Assembly: GCA_017403955.1 (NCBI GenBank)
Contig: JAFRDH010000007.1
Location: 1-64,000, forward strand
Source of the DNA: Mogibacterium sp.
GTDB taxonomy: Bacteria; Bacillota; Clostridia; Peptostreptococcales; Anaerovoracaceae
Length of the DNA: 64,000 nucleotides
Direction: 5' to 3'
Made by a program: the position numbers and the translations under genes. Positions 56,102 to 64,000 of the stretch are shown piece after piece. Each line of letters opens with the position of its first letter. The stretch's first letter is position 1. A model generated the notes under the pieces. The model did no database searches. It saw only the letters and a program-made list of their open reading frames with translations, and was not told the DNA's origin.

Positions 56102-56916
56102 TGCTGCTCGCAATAGATGTAGGTAACACCAACGTAGTACTCGGTGTATATGAGAATAAGAAGCTCCTCGAGAGCTGGAGAATGGCAACCGATAACAAAA
56201 GATCTGCTGACGAGTACGGCACGATCATAGATATGATGATGAGACATGACGGGATAGATCCTTCGGAGATCAAAGATATCATCATTTCATCTGTAGTACC
56301 GTCGCTCCTGTTCACACTTGAGCATATGTGTCTCAAATTTTACGGAATGAATCCGATCGTCGTTGAGACGGGTATCAAGACCGGTCTCAAGATCAAATAT
56401 GATGATCCGCGTCAGGTCGGTTCCGACAGAATCGTCAATTCTGTTGCGGCGCATCAGAGATACGGCGGCAATCTCATCGTCATCGATTTCGGCACAGCGA
56501 CAACATTCTGCTGCGTAAGTGCCGACGGAAGTTTCCTCGGAGGAGCGATAGCACCCGGTATGAAGACATCTGCCGCAGCACTTTTCGAGCACACTGCAAA
56601 ACTTCCTAACGTCGACCTTGAGCTTCCGGGCAAATTCATCTGCAAGAACACTTCAGAAGGAATGCAGTCCGGACTCATCTACGGACATATGGGATTTACA
56701 GAGCATATGGTCGCAGGCATGAAGAAAGAAATGGCCGCTGAAATGGGATGTGATCCATCAGAGATCAAGGTCATTGCCACCGGCGGTATGGCAACGATGG
56801 TCGAGAGCGGAGTTTCATGCATCGATGTGATAGACAGAAGACTGACACTTGACGGCCTTCAGATGTTATATGAAAGAAACAAAGGACTCAACAAGAAAAG
56901 AGTCCTGCAGGATTAA
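56101..56916 (+). CDS. coaX: Type III pantothenate kinase
   Basis: 271 residues. First step of coenzyme A synthesis. ATP-site motif LLAIDVGNTNVVLGVYE, second motif VIDFGTATTF, and the pantothenate-site GGAIAPGMKTSAAALFE. The ATG overlaps the regulator stop and the TAA overlaps the dusB ATG, so three genes in a row share single-base junctions. CoA is needed by the 2-oxoacid oxidoreductase. Confidence 0.96.
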   Translation: MLLAIDVGNTNVVLGVYENKKLLESWRMATDNKRSADEYGTIIDMMMRHDGIDPSEIKDIIISSVVPSLLFTLEHMCLKFYGMNPIVVETGIKTGLKIKYDDPRQVGSDRIVNSVAAHQRYGGNLIVIDFGTATTFCCVSADGSFLGGAIAPGMKTSAAALFEHTAKLPNVDLELPGKFICKNTSEGMQSGLIYGHMGFTEHMVAGMKKEMAAEMGCDPSEIKVIATGGMATMVESGVSCIDVIDRRLTLDGLQMLYERNKGLNKKRVLQD

Positions 56917-57902
56917 TGAGCAACACGACCGGTAACAGGACCGGACACATGATAGGGAACGTAGAGATCAGAACGCCCTTTGTACTCGCGCCGCTTGCAG
57001 GCATCACAGATGCTGTGATGAGAACGCTGTGCGAAGAGCAGGGGGCTTCACTCACGTATACGGAAATGATCAGCGCAAAGGGCCTCTACTACGGAGACAG
57101 GAAGACCGGAGTGCTGACACATATTCCCGGGAATGCCGGGCCGACGGCGATACAGATTTTCGGCAGCGAGCCTGATGTCATAGCATATGCAGCATCGAGG
57201 CTCAACGATCTTCCTAATGTAATACTTGACATCAATATGGGATGCCCTGTTCCTAAAGTGGTAAAGAACGGCGATGGTTCAGCTCTGATGAAAGACCCGG
57301 ATCTTGTGCACGATGTCGTGAAAGCAGCCGTTTCGGCTTCGGTCAAACCGGTCACAGTCAAGATCCGCAAGGGGTTTACTGAAGATCATATCAATGCTCC
57401 TGAGGTGGCCAAAGCTGCCGAAGCCGGAGGCGCATCGGCGATAGCTGTACACGGCAGGACAAGATCCCAGTACTATTCCGGCAAAGCGGACTGGGATATA
57501 ATAAGAAAGGTCAGAGAATCCGTGAACATCCCGGTGATCGGGAACGGAGATGTCATGTGCGCAGCTGACGGCATGAGAATGATGGAAGAGACCGGATGTG
57601 ACTTCGTCATGGTCGGAAGAGGAGCTATGGGAAACCCGTGGATCTTCAGAGACCTTGACAGGGCATACAGAGGCGAGGATCCGCTTCCGCAGCCCTCTTA
57701 TTCGGAGCGCAGAGACATGATGATCAGGCATCTCGAGATGCTCACCGCGCTCAAAGGCGAGACACCGGGAGTCAAAGAATTCCGCAAGTTCGTTGTGTGG
57801 TATACAAAGGGAATGAGAGGCGCTGCCCGCATAAGGCAGGCTGTCAACTATATAGAAGATCTTGATCAGATGAAAGAGGTTCTTAATAGTGAAGACTGGT
57901 AG
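56916..57902 (+). CDS. dusB: tRNA-dihydrouridine synthase
   Basis: 328 residues. FMN-dependent TIM barrel: PLAGITDAVMR at the start, catalytic Cys in NMGCPVPKVVKNGDGSALM, GNGDV and VMVGRGAMGNPWIF. It reduces uridines in the tRNA D loop. The last 14 bases overlap the next gene, whose GTG start lies in a different frame. Confidence 0.94.
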   Translation: MSNTTGNRTGHMIGNVEIRTPFVLAPLAGITDAVMRTLCEEQGASLTYTEMISAKGLYYGDRKTGVLTHIPGNAGPTAIQIFGSEPDVIAYAASRLNDLPNVILDINMGCPVPKVVKNGDGSALMKDPDLVHDVVKAAVSASVKPVTVKIRKGFTEDHINAPEVAKAAEAGGASAIAVHGRTRSQYYSGKADWDIIRKVRESVNIPVIGNGDVMCAADGMRMMEETGCDFVMVGRGAMGNPWIFRDLDRAYRGEDPLPQPSYSERRDMMIRHLEMLTALKGETPGVKEFRKFVVWYTKGMRGAARIRQAVNYIEDLDQMKEVLNSEDW

Positions 57903-59169
57903 AAAAATCAAATCAATAATATGCCTGATGCTCCTGATAGTCATGGTACTGCCTATGACAGGCTGCACGACCTTCGACAGCTTCAGACATGCTTTCCTCG
58001 AAGAGAGCTCTGAAGATGCCATGCCTGTGATCACAATAGGTGTATTCGAACCGCAGACAGGCAGCAATGCAGTACGGGGCAAAGAAGAGATCAAGGGAAT
58101 AGAGCTGGCAAACAGTATTTACAGCAATGTAGACGGATATAAAATAGTGCTGTCCAAAGTTGACACACAGTCCAAGGTAAGTGCGGCAACTACTGCTATA
58201 CAGGGCCTTATAGAAATGAAACCTGTAGCTATCATCGGCAGTGCCGGAGAGTCTACGTCTCTTGCGGCGGCTGACTATATCCAGGAAGCGAAAATGCCGA
58301 CGATCACACCTTCAGCGACGAATCCGCTCATAACTCAGTCAAGCTCATATTATTTCAGGGCATGTATCACTGAGTCGCAGATGGGAGAAGGTCTTGCCGA
58401 GTACGCTTACAAAGAACTTGCTTCGCGCAATATAGGCATCATAAGCCTTAAAAACGACAGCAGCACAGCCTCTCTTATCGATGGTTTCGGAGATAAGATC
58501 AAGGCAATGGCCAAGAAAAAGAGCAAAGCCATCAAGTATTCTACTGAGATCAACATCAACGAAGATGAGATGAAAGAGGCTCTTAAGGCTGTCAGAAAAG
58601 CGAACTGCAATGTGTGCTTTGTATCTCTCGGTACAGAGGCGATGGACACCTTCTTCACTTTGGCAGAAGAAGCAGATATGACAGGGATCACATACCTCGG
58701 CACCCGAAGTTGGGGCAGCAGCGACTTCGTTACGATGATGAAGAAACATGAGAATATTAAAGTTGTATTCCCTTATGCTTCGGTCATAACGGACACAAGC
58801 GGCAATGAGGACAATCTCACAGAGGAGGCTCAGCGGTTCCAGATCGAGTACCAGAACAGATACGGAAGCGAAGATCTCCCTACAGAGTATGCTGCTCTCG
58901 GATATGATTCATATCTGCTGATCATCAATGCGATCCACAATGCGAAGTCACTTGAAGGCAAAGATATCCGTGAGGCGATGCTCGCGCTCAAGGATCTCAA
59001 GGGTGTTACCGGAGTGTTCTCGTTCGATGACAGAGGAAATGTCGTACGTACAGTAAATCTCTCGACTATAAGAGATAACACGGTAGTGTCTGAATATGTC
59101 ACAAAGAGTGAGGCTGAAGCCAAGGAACTCGAAGAAATAGAAACTATACAGAATGCGGAGGGCAATTAG
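57889..59169 (+). CDS. LivK-like ABC transporter substrate-binding lipoprotein
   Basis: 426 residues from a GTG overlapping dusB by 14 bases (AGAGGT site inside dusB). Signal peptide with lipobox LPMTGC, lipidated Cys26. The mature part has the periplasmic-binding-protein type I fold of branched-chain amino-acid receptors (ITIGVFEPQTGSNAVRGKEEIKGIELA, IIGSAGESTSLAAADYIQEAKMPTITPSATNPLIT). No permease or ATPase gene is adjacent, so it is an orphan receptor here. Its ligand is unknown, possibly an amino acid. Confidence 0.88.
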   Translation: MKTGRKIKSIICLMLLIVMVLPMTGCTTFDSFRHAFLEESSEDAMPVITIGVFEPQTGSNAVRGKEEIKGIELANSIYSNVDGYKIVLSKVDTQSKVSAATTAIQGLIEMKPVAIIGSAGESTSLAAADYIQEAKMPTITPSATNPLITQSSSYYFRACITESQMGEGLAEYAYKELASRNIGIISLKNDSSTASLIDGFGDKIKAMAKKKSKAIKYSTEININEDEMKEALKAVRKANCNVCFVSLGTEAMDTFFTLAEEADMTGITYLGTRSWGSSDFVTMMKKHENIKVVFPYASVITDTSGNEDNLTEEAQRFQIEYQNRYGSEDLPTEYAALGYDSYLLIINAIHNAKSLEGKDIREAMLALKDLKGVTGVFSFDDRGNVVRTVNLSTIRDNTVVSEYVTKSEAEAKELEEIETIQNAEGN

Positions 59170-59171
59170 AA

Positions 59172-60608
59172 ATGGGTTATCTCGAAAGACTTGAAACTTA
59201 CAGAGAAGACATGATCAAGGTGCTCGGAGAGTCGGTATCTTTTCCAAGCGTTGCTTCTGACCCTGTCAGAAACGCAGCCGGAGAAGTAATGCCTTTTGGC
59301 AAAGGTGCGCATGATGCTCTTATGCATATGCTCGGCGTGGGCAAAGAACTTGGGTTTGATACCTGCAATGTGGACAACTACGCAGGATATATCGAATTCA
59401 AAGCCGGCACTGATGCAGAGGATCCTAAGATGTGCGGTATCGTCGGACATCTTGACGTAGTACCTGAAGGAACAGGCTGGGACACAGACCCGTATACAAT
59501 GACTGAGAAAGATGGATTCCTTTACGGAAGAGGAACATCTGATGATAAGGGGCCTGTTGTGGCAAGCCTTTTCGCTATGAAAGCTCTCAAAGAAGAAGGC
59601 ATCGTTCCAAAGCATAATATCCGGCTGGTACTCGGACTCAACGAGGAATGCGGCGAAGACAGCATCAAGTATTATGTGGATCACTGCGGACATCCGGACA
59701 TGGGCTTCACTCCTGACGGAGAATTCCCTATCGTAAATGGCGAAATGGGCATCATGGTCTTTGATATCGCTCAGAAGTTTTCGGCTAATCTCAATAAAGA
59801 TGACCTGAGACTCACAAGACTCGAAGGCGGCACAGCACACAACGCTGTACCAAGACTCGCCAAAGCGGTACTCGCAGGAGACAGCAGATATTTCAGCTCC
59901 ATCATCGATATGGCAGCTCAGTACCATGAGCAGACCGGCTACAAGATCAAAGCCCGCAAGCAGGGTTCTTCGCTTGTTATCGAAACAGAAGGAATCGCTG
60001 CTCACGGAGCGCATCCGTGGCTCGGACTCAATGCAGTCAGCATTCTCATGGACTTCCTCGGACGCGTACATTTTGCCAACGAAGATCTGAATGATTACAT
60101 TGCATTCTACAATGATCATTTAGGTTTCGACCTTCACGGCGAGAGATTCGGCTGCAATTTGGAAGATAATCCTTCCGGACCATTGATTTTGAACGTTGGA
60201 ATCGCTAATATTAGTGAAGAACTTGCGAGCCTGTCCATCAATGTCAGATATCCTGTAACTTTCACAGGCAAGGACGTCACAGATGGCATAGAGCAGGTTC
60301 TGAGGGATACAAGCATCGGACTCATTATCAGAATGGAACAGGGCCCGATCTACATGGAGCTTGACAGTCCTATGGTCAGCAAGATGCTGAAGGCTTATAC
60401 GGATGAGACCGGCGATACTGAGTCGAAGGCGATCGTTCAGGGCGGCGGATCTTATGCAAAAATGGTCAACAACATCCTTTGCTTCGGAGCAGAATTTCCG
60501 GGCGAGGAGAATACAATGCATCAGGCTAACGAGAAGTTCAACATCGAGTCTTTCATGAAGATGGCTCGTGTATACGCAAGAGCTATTTACAGCCTTTGCT
60601 GCGAATAG
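59172..60608 (+). CDS. pepV: M20 family dipeptidase (PepV type)
   Basis: 478 residues, the length of PepV. Zinc ligands in GHLDVVPEG, DDKG and the NEECGEDS segment, with the later GGTAHNAVPRLAK and VQGGGSYAKMVNN motifs. Cleaves dipeptides to amino acids, fitting an amino-acid fermenter. The ATG lies three bases after the previous stop. Confidence 0.93.
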   Translation: MGYLERLETYREDMIKVLGESVSFPSVASDPVRNAAGEVMPFGKGAHDALMHMLGVGKELGFDTCNVDNYAGYIEFKAGTDAEDPKMCGIVGHLDVVPEGTGWDTDPYTMTEKDGFLYGRGTSDDKGPVVASLFAMKALKEEGIVPKHNIRLVLGLNEECGEDSIKYYVDHCGHPDMGFTPDGEFPIVNGEMGIMVFDIAQKFSANLNKDDLRLTRLEGGTAHNAVPRLAKAVLAGDSRYFSSIIDMAAQYHEQTGYKIKARKQGSSLVIETEGIAAHGAHPWLGLNAVSILMDFLGRVHFANEDLNDYIAFYNDHLGFDLHGERFGCNLEDNPSGPLILNVGIANISEELASLSINVRYPVTFTGKDVTDGIEQVLRDTSIGLIIRMEQGPIYMELDSPMVSKMLKAYTDETGDTESKAIVQGGGSYAKMVNNILCFGAEFPGEENTMHQANEKFNIESFMKMARVYARAIYSLCCE

Positions 60609-60630
60609 GTGAATATCCCGCATCATTCAA

Positions 60631-60636
60631 TATAAT
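60631..60636 (+). promoter_or_regulatory. -10 box before the FMN riboswitch
   Basis: TATAAT at 60631-60636, a few bases before the aptamer. A matching -35 is not clear. Confidence 0.5.
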
Positions 60637-60638
60637 CT

Positions 60639-60758
60639 GTTTCAGGGCGTGGTGAAAGTCCACACCGGTGGTGATCGCATAAAGCGTAAGTCCACGAACC
60701 ATTTGGCCGAACCGGTGAGATTCCGGTACCGACGGTATAGTCCGGATGAAAGAAACTT
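60639..60758 (+). promoter_or_regulatory. FMN riboswitch (RFN element)
   Basis: The blocks TTCAGGGCGTGGTGAAAGTCC, ACCGGTGGTGAT, AAGTCCACGAACC, GGTGAGATTCCGGTACCGAC and AGTCCGGATGAAAGAA follow the conserved RFN order. The riboflavin transporter gene follows, so FMN should repress ribU. Confidence 0.95.
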
Positions 60759-60785
60759 CACATTACACAATCGTCTTATGTAATG

Positions 60786-60814
60786 AATGGCCTTGATCAT
60801 GCATCAAGGTCATT
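60786..60814 (+). terminator. Expression-platform hairpin of the FMN riboswitch
   Basis: AATGGCCTTGAT (60786-60797) pairs with 60803-60814 (12 pairs, one G-T, 5-base loop). The T tract after it is weak, and it is 58 bases before ribU, so control of either termination or translation is possible. Confidence 0.6.
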
Positions 60815-60872
60815 ATTAATGCCTGACAGATTCCATCCATTATTTTTTCATAAACATAAGGAGGAATATGTT

Positions 60873-61415
60873 ATGAACAACACAAACAATGACAGGACAG
60901 CAATGATCGCCAAGTTAGCAATGATGACAGCAGTTTCAATCGTACTGCTTCTCATTGTCAGGATCCCGTTCCCGCCTGCACCGTTCCTAGTCTATGACCC
61001 TGCGGATGTTCCTATCTACATCACAGCGTTCGCATATGGACCTGTAGCAGGACTTATCGTCACTTTGATCGTCTGCATCATTCAGGCGTTCATGCTCGGG
61101 GGAGACGGACTTTACGGCTTTCTGATGCACTTCGTAGCGACAGGTATCGTAGCAGTAGTCATCGGTCTTATGTACGCAAGATGCAAGACCAAGAAGAGAG
61201 CTATCATATCACTCGTTACAGGCGTGATAGTAGCAGTAGTAGTAATGTGCTTCATGAACCTGATCGTTACTCCGATCTACATGGGTGCACCTAGAGAAGC
61301 TGTAATAGCTATGCTGCCTACAGCGATCATCCCGTTCAATCTTCTGAAGGCGGGACTGAATGCTGTATTTACATTCATACTTTATAAGAGAGTCAGCGGC
61401 TTCCTTCACAGATAA
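60873..61415 (+). CDS. ribU: Riboflavin ECF transporter S component
   Basis: 180 residues with about six hydrophobic helices. The region VRIPFPPAPFLVYDPADVPIYITAFAYGPVAGL is the RibU signature. It binds riboflavin and works with the shared EcfA/EcfT module, encoded elsewhere. The ATG 60873 has AAGGAGG upstream; the open frame starts earlier, inside the riboswitch platform. Confidence 0.94.
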   Translation: MNNTNNDRTAMIAKLAMMTAVSIVLLLIVRIPFPPAPFLVYDPADVPIYITAFAYGPVAGLIVTLIVCIIQAFMLGGDGLYGFLMHFVATGIVAVVIGLMYARCKTKKRAIISLVTGVIVAVVVMCFMNLIVTPIYMGAPREAVIAMLPTAIIPFNLLKAGLNAVFTFILYKRVSGFLHR

Positions 61416-61430
61416 GGAACTTGAACAGAT

Positions 61431-61859
61431 TTGAAGGATTTTAAGAGAGAAACGATACAACTTAATTCTGAAGCGGATACCCGTATACTCGGACTCAGGA
61501 TCGCAGAAGCAGCGGAACCGGGTGATATCATTGCTTTGATCGGAGACCTCGGGACAGGCAAAACTGCTTTGACCAAATATATCGCGGAGGGACTCGGGGT
61601 CACGGAAGAGGTCATCAGTCCGACTTTTACCATCGTTAAGGAATACAGGAGCGGAAGACTCCCTCTGTTCCATTTCGATGTGTACAGGCTCGGTTCCGGA
61701 GAGGAACTTCTTGATATAGGAGCGGAAGACTATCTTGAAGACGGCGGAGTATCTGTTATCGAATGGGCTGACATCGTTGCAGATGTCCTTCCTGCCGACT
61801 CACTCGTTATCAGACTTGAATATGGAAGCGGCAATACGCGCACCGCTGACATTTTGTAA
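61431..61859 (+). CDS. tsaE: tRNA threonylcarbamoyladenosine biosynthesis ATPase
   Basis: 142 residues from a TTG start (AAGGAAC site). P-loop GDLGTGKT at 38-45, then FTIVKEY and DVYRL, EWADI. TsaE supplies the ATPase for t6A37 synthesis with TsaB and TsaD, encoded just downstream. It follows ribU by 15 bases. Confidence 0.95.
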   Translation: MKDFKRETIQLNSEADTRILGLRIAEAAEPGDIIALIGDLGTGKTALTKYIAEGLGVTEEVISPTFTIVKEYRSGRLPLFHFDVYRLGSGEELLDIGAEDYLEDGGVSVIEWADIVADVLPADSLVIRLEYGSGNTRTADIL

Positions 61860-61863
61860 AAAC

Positions 61864-62640
61864 ATGAACATTTTAGCACTTGAAACAACCGGAAAATACG
61901 GATCTGCTGCTGTCATCAGAAATGATGGCAGCATTTTCGTATCTTCATCCTCCAATGAAATGAATCATTTGAGGGATATCATCACGATAAGCGATGAAGT
62001 TATCGCAGGGGCAGGCATCGACAAAAAGGATCTGACCCATATCGCTGCATCTGTCGGGCCGGGATCTTTCACAGGAATAAGGATCGGGGTCACGACGGCA
62101 AGAACGCTCGGACAGGTCCTTGGGATCCCGTGCGTCGCGGTTTCATCTCTTCTGGCAATGGCAGAAAGAGTCAGAGAAACAGCTGCATATGAAGGTGCTA
62201 TGTATGTACTTGCTATGATCAATGCCAGAAGACATCAAATCTACGCAGGCGCATGGAAGATCTCCTCAGATGATGAGACGCAGCAGGCGGCCCTTGAACC
62301 TTTCATGGCCGAGAAGCAGTACATGATCGAGGATATGCTTGCGGCTGTAAAGAAAGACGCGGATAAGACCGGCGGCAGGATCTTCATCACGGGCGATGGG
62401 ATCGATGCCTATGAAGAGATCATCAGAGAAGGACTTGACAGCAGAATGTACATTCTTGCTGATGAGGAGCTGAGATATCAGAACGCAGCGGAGGTCGCTT
62501 CTCTGGCTGCAGGATATGCTGCAGAGGGCAGGATCTCAGGATATGATGACCTGATGCCTGAATACATGAGACTGTCAGAAGCAGAGCAGAGGCTCAAAGA
62601 AGGTACTCTCAGCGATAAAATAAGACGTACTGTCAAGTAA
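61864..62640 (+). CDS. tsaB: tRNA threonylcarbamoyladenosine biosynthesis protein TsaB
   Basis: 258 residues from ATG 61864 (MNILALETTGK). Actin-like ASKHA fold with AASVGPGSFTGIRIG, the family signature. Four bases after tsaE. The open frame extends upstream into tsaE but that part is not conserved. It forms the TsaB-TsaD heterodimer. Confidence 0.94.
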   Translation: MNILALETTGKYGSAAVIRNDGSIFVSSSSNEMNHLRDIITISDEVIAGAGIDKKDLTHIAASVGPGSFTGIRIGVTTARTLGQVLGIPCVAVSSLLAMAERVRETAAYEGAMYVLAMINARRHQIYAGAWKISSDDETQQAALEPFMAEKQYMIEDMLAAVKKDADKTGGRIFITGDGIDAYEEIIREGLDSRMYILADEELRYQNAAEVASLAAGYAAEGRISGYDDLMPEYMRLSEAEQRLKEGTLSDKIRRTVK

Positions 62641-62658
62641 GTGAAAGAAGGTCCCGAG

Positions 62659-63171
62659 ATGCCGGATATCAACTACAACATAAGACAGGCGAAGATTTAC
62701 GATGTGCCTGCGATAGCAAGACTCGAGGAGAACACTTCCAATACCCCGTGGAGCGCAGCATCCATAACACAGGATGTCACTAAGAATGACAGAGCATACG
62801 TAGCAGTCGTCACGCTTCCGGGAGCAGAAGAAGATCTTCCGGATGTCATCGGATATGCAGATATGTGGCTGGTGGCAGGCGAAGCGCAGCTGAATAATAT
62901 CGCAGTAGAGGAAGGATACAGAGGTCAGCACATAGGCGAGATGCTCCTCGGACATATGCTGGACAAAGCTGAAAGCCTCGGGTGCGAACTGATGACCCTT
63001 GAGGTCAGGATCAGCAATATGACCGCGATATCCCTTTATACCAAAATGGGATTCAAGCGGAATGCCGTAAGACGCGGCTATTACAGAGACAATCATGAGG
63101 ATGCTGTCCTCATGAGCAGAAACATAGGCGAAATAAACGTAGAATATATAAGTAATAATGAAAAACGGTAA
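62659..63171 (+). CDS. rimI: Ribosomal-protein-alanine N-acetyltransferase
   Basis: 170 residues from ATG 62659 (AAGGT site); a GTG at 62641 directly after tsaB is an alternative. GNAT fold with the acetyl-CoA loop [15 protein letters not shown] and the helix [18 protein letters not shown]. RimI acetylates the N-terminus of S18. Its usual place is between tsaB and tsaD. Its last 14 bases overlap tsaD. Confidence 0.93.
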   Translation: MPDINYNIRQAKIYDVPAIARLEENTSNTPWSAASITQDVTKNDRAYVAVVTLPGAEEDLPDVIGYADMWLVAGEAQLNNIAVEEGYRGQHIGEMLLGHMLDKAESLGCELMTLEVRISNMTAISLYTKMGFKRNAVRRGYYRDNHEDAVLMSRNIGEINVEYISNNEKR

Positions 63172-64000
63172 ACATCTGACACTTGGAATAGAGACCAGCT
63201 GTGATGAGACTGCAGTAAGCGTTGTTGCGGACGGCAGAGAGATCCTGAGCAATATTATCAGTTCACAGATCAGCATCCATACAGAGTTCGGCGGAGTAGT
63301 TCCTGAGATAGCATCGAGAAGACACCTTGAGAACATCAATGATGTCATAGAGGCAGCTCTCAGGGAAGCAGACACGACTCTTGATGAGATCGATCTTGTT
63401 GGCGTAACATACGGCCCGGGACTTGTCGGTGCGCTTCTCATAGGCGTAGCAGCTGCCAAAGCGATTTCTTATGCTGCAGATATACCTCTTGTCGGTGTCA
63501 ACCATATGCACGGGCATATCGCAGCCAACTATCTCGAGCATCACGAACTTGAGCCGCCTTTTATGGCGCTTGTCGTCTCCGGCGGACATACTAATATTGT
63601 GAATGTTCCGGATTATAATAGATGCGAGAAGCTCGGCGGTACCAGAGATGATGCTGCAGGAGAAGCCTTCGACAAGGTTGCAAGAGTCATAGGTCTCGGA
63701 TATCCGGGCGGACCTAAAGTAGACAAAGCTGCAAAACTCGGGAACCGGAACGCGATCGATTTCAAGAGAGTCTATCTCGGACAGGGGAACTTTGACTTCA
63801 GTTTCTCCGGCCTCAAAACACAGGCGCTGAACTATCTCAATACAGAGAAACAGGCAGGACGCGAGATCAACGTCAATGATGTCGCGGCAAGCTTCCAGGA
63901 AGCCATCGTAGAGGTCCTGGTCGACAAGGCTGTGGATGCCGCGCTGAAATATAAGCAAAAGCGTATCGTTATGGCGGGCGGAGTCGCGTCCAACTCAAGA
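63158..64000 (+). CDS. tsaD: tRNA threonylcarbamoyladenosine synthase TsaD, N-terminal part (cut by window edge)
   Basis: 281 codons from ATG 63158 to the right edge without a stop; the family is about 335-345 long, so about 55-65 residues are missing. ASKHA fold with [11 protein letters not shown], the metal-binding [14 protein letters not shown] and the later [11 protein letters not shown] and MAGGVASN motifs. Transfers threonylcarbamoyl to A37 of ANN-reading tRNAs. Starts inside the rimI end in another frame. Confidence 0.97.
   Translation, partial: MKNGKHLTLGIETSCDETAVSVVADGREILSNIISSQISIHTEFGGVVPEIASRRHLENINDVIEAALREADTTLDEIDLVGVTYGPGLVGALLIGVAAAKAISYAADIPLVGVNHMHGHIAANYLEHHELEPPFMALVVSGGHTNIVNVPDYNRCEKLGGTRDDAAGEAFDKVARVIGLGYPGGPKVDKAAKLGNRNAIDFKRVYLGQGNFDFSFSGLKTQALNYLNTEKQAGREINVNDVAASFQEAIVEVLVDKAVDAALKYKQKRIVMAGGVASNSR

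Noticed and set aside
59166..60119. A long open frame (317 codons) on the minus strand opposite pepV.
   Set aside because: Mirror of a strongly conserved M20 peptidase; the translation has no recognisable motifs. The same applies to long minus frames at 1614-2312, 6691-7653, 24221-25180 and 62575-63459.
1..64000. In-frame UGA selenocysteine codons within the visible genes, looked for because the Sec machinery is present.
   Set aside because: No visible gene appears broken at a UGA. The known Sec position of GrdA is upstream of the window, and I could not do a SECIS folding scan.
1..64000. Mobile elements, prophage or CRISPR.
   Set aside because: No transposase, integrase, phage structural gene or regular repeat-spacer array was seen; genes are mainly core metabolism with even spacing.

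Overview
The window is a gene-dense, moderate-GC piece of chromosome from an anaerobic, amino-acid-fermenting member of the Clostridia (Firmicutes). Pointers are Stickland-type glycine reductase genes (grdA, trxB, trxA, grdC, grdD) next to a complete local selenocysteine insertion set (selC, selA, selB), a ferredoxin-dependent 2-oxoacid oxidoreductase, a CIRCE-controlled hrcA-grpE-dnaK-dnaJ operon, class III fructose bisphosphatase, a lysine riboswitch ahead of dapA-dapB-ddh-lysA, and Firmicute-style neighbourhoods (tmk-holB-ricT-trmN6, tilS-ftsH, tsaE-tsaB-rimI-tsaD). A relative of Peptostreptococcales / Family XIII is plausible; genus cannot be told from the sequence alone. I see no insertion sequence, prophage or CRISPR array. 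Layout: 1-4550 glycine reductase, with the 3' end of the selenoprotein gene grdA cut by the window edge. 4597-8756 Sec machinery (promoter, tRNA-Sec, selA, selB) plus a coupled lipoprotein. 8865-9761 Mrp-type Fe-S carrier. 9838-12564 polyamine importer potABC without potD. 12693-14675 an ATP-grasp enzyme and an esterase of unknown pathway. 14731-19741 heat-shock operon, followed by lon behind a terminator. 22192-25615 tmk-holB-ricT-trmN6, headed by an unlisted 54-residue membrane peptide. 25751-30728 two small membrane proteins, murA, fbp, a tiny membrane ORF and a PrsW-like protease. 30848-33319 (minus strand) ECF sigma factor with a beta-propeller membrane partner. 33520-36774 Cys-rich redox-type protein, RarD-like and MATE transporters and a small anchored protein. 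36754-37947 (minus) double-domain class II aldolase. 38117-42431 lysine riboswitch operon. 42430-43680 (minus) glycosyltransferase. 43881-47236 P-loop protein and 2-oxoacid:ferredoxin oxidoreductase. 47532-54504 an unknown aromatic-rich protein, metG, tatD, tilS, ftsH. 54530-60608 PucR regulator, coaX, dusB, an orphan LivK-like lipoprotein, pepV. 60639-61415 FMN riboswitch and ribU. 61431-64000 the t6A tRNA-modification operon, with tsaD cut by the right edge. Energy metabolism ties together. Glycine reductase takes electrons from NADPH through TrxB and TrxA and yields acetyl phosphate on GrdD Cys359. The 2-oxoacid oxidoreductase makes reduced ferredoxin and acyl-CoA from amino-acid-derived keto acids. 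Many neighbouring genes overlap by 1-14 bases, which suggests translational coupling. The least explained parts are the ATP-grasp/esterase pair, the sigma/beta-propeller pair, the lysine-rich membrane protein before murA, the aromatic protein at 47532, and a 36-bp repeat seen twice at gene ends.
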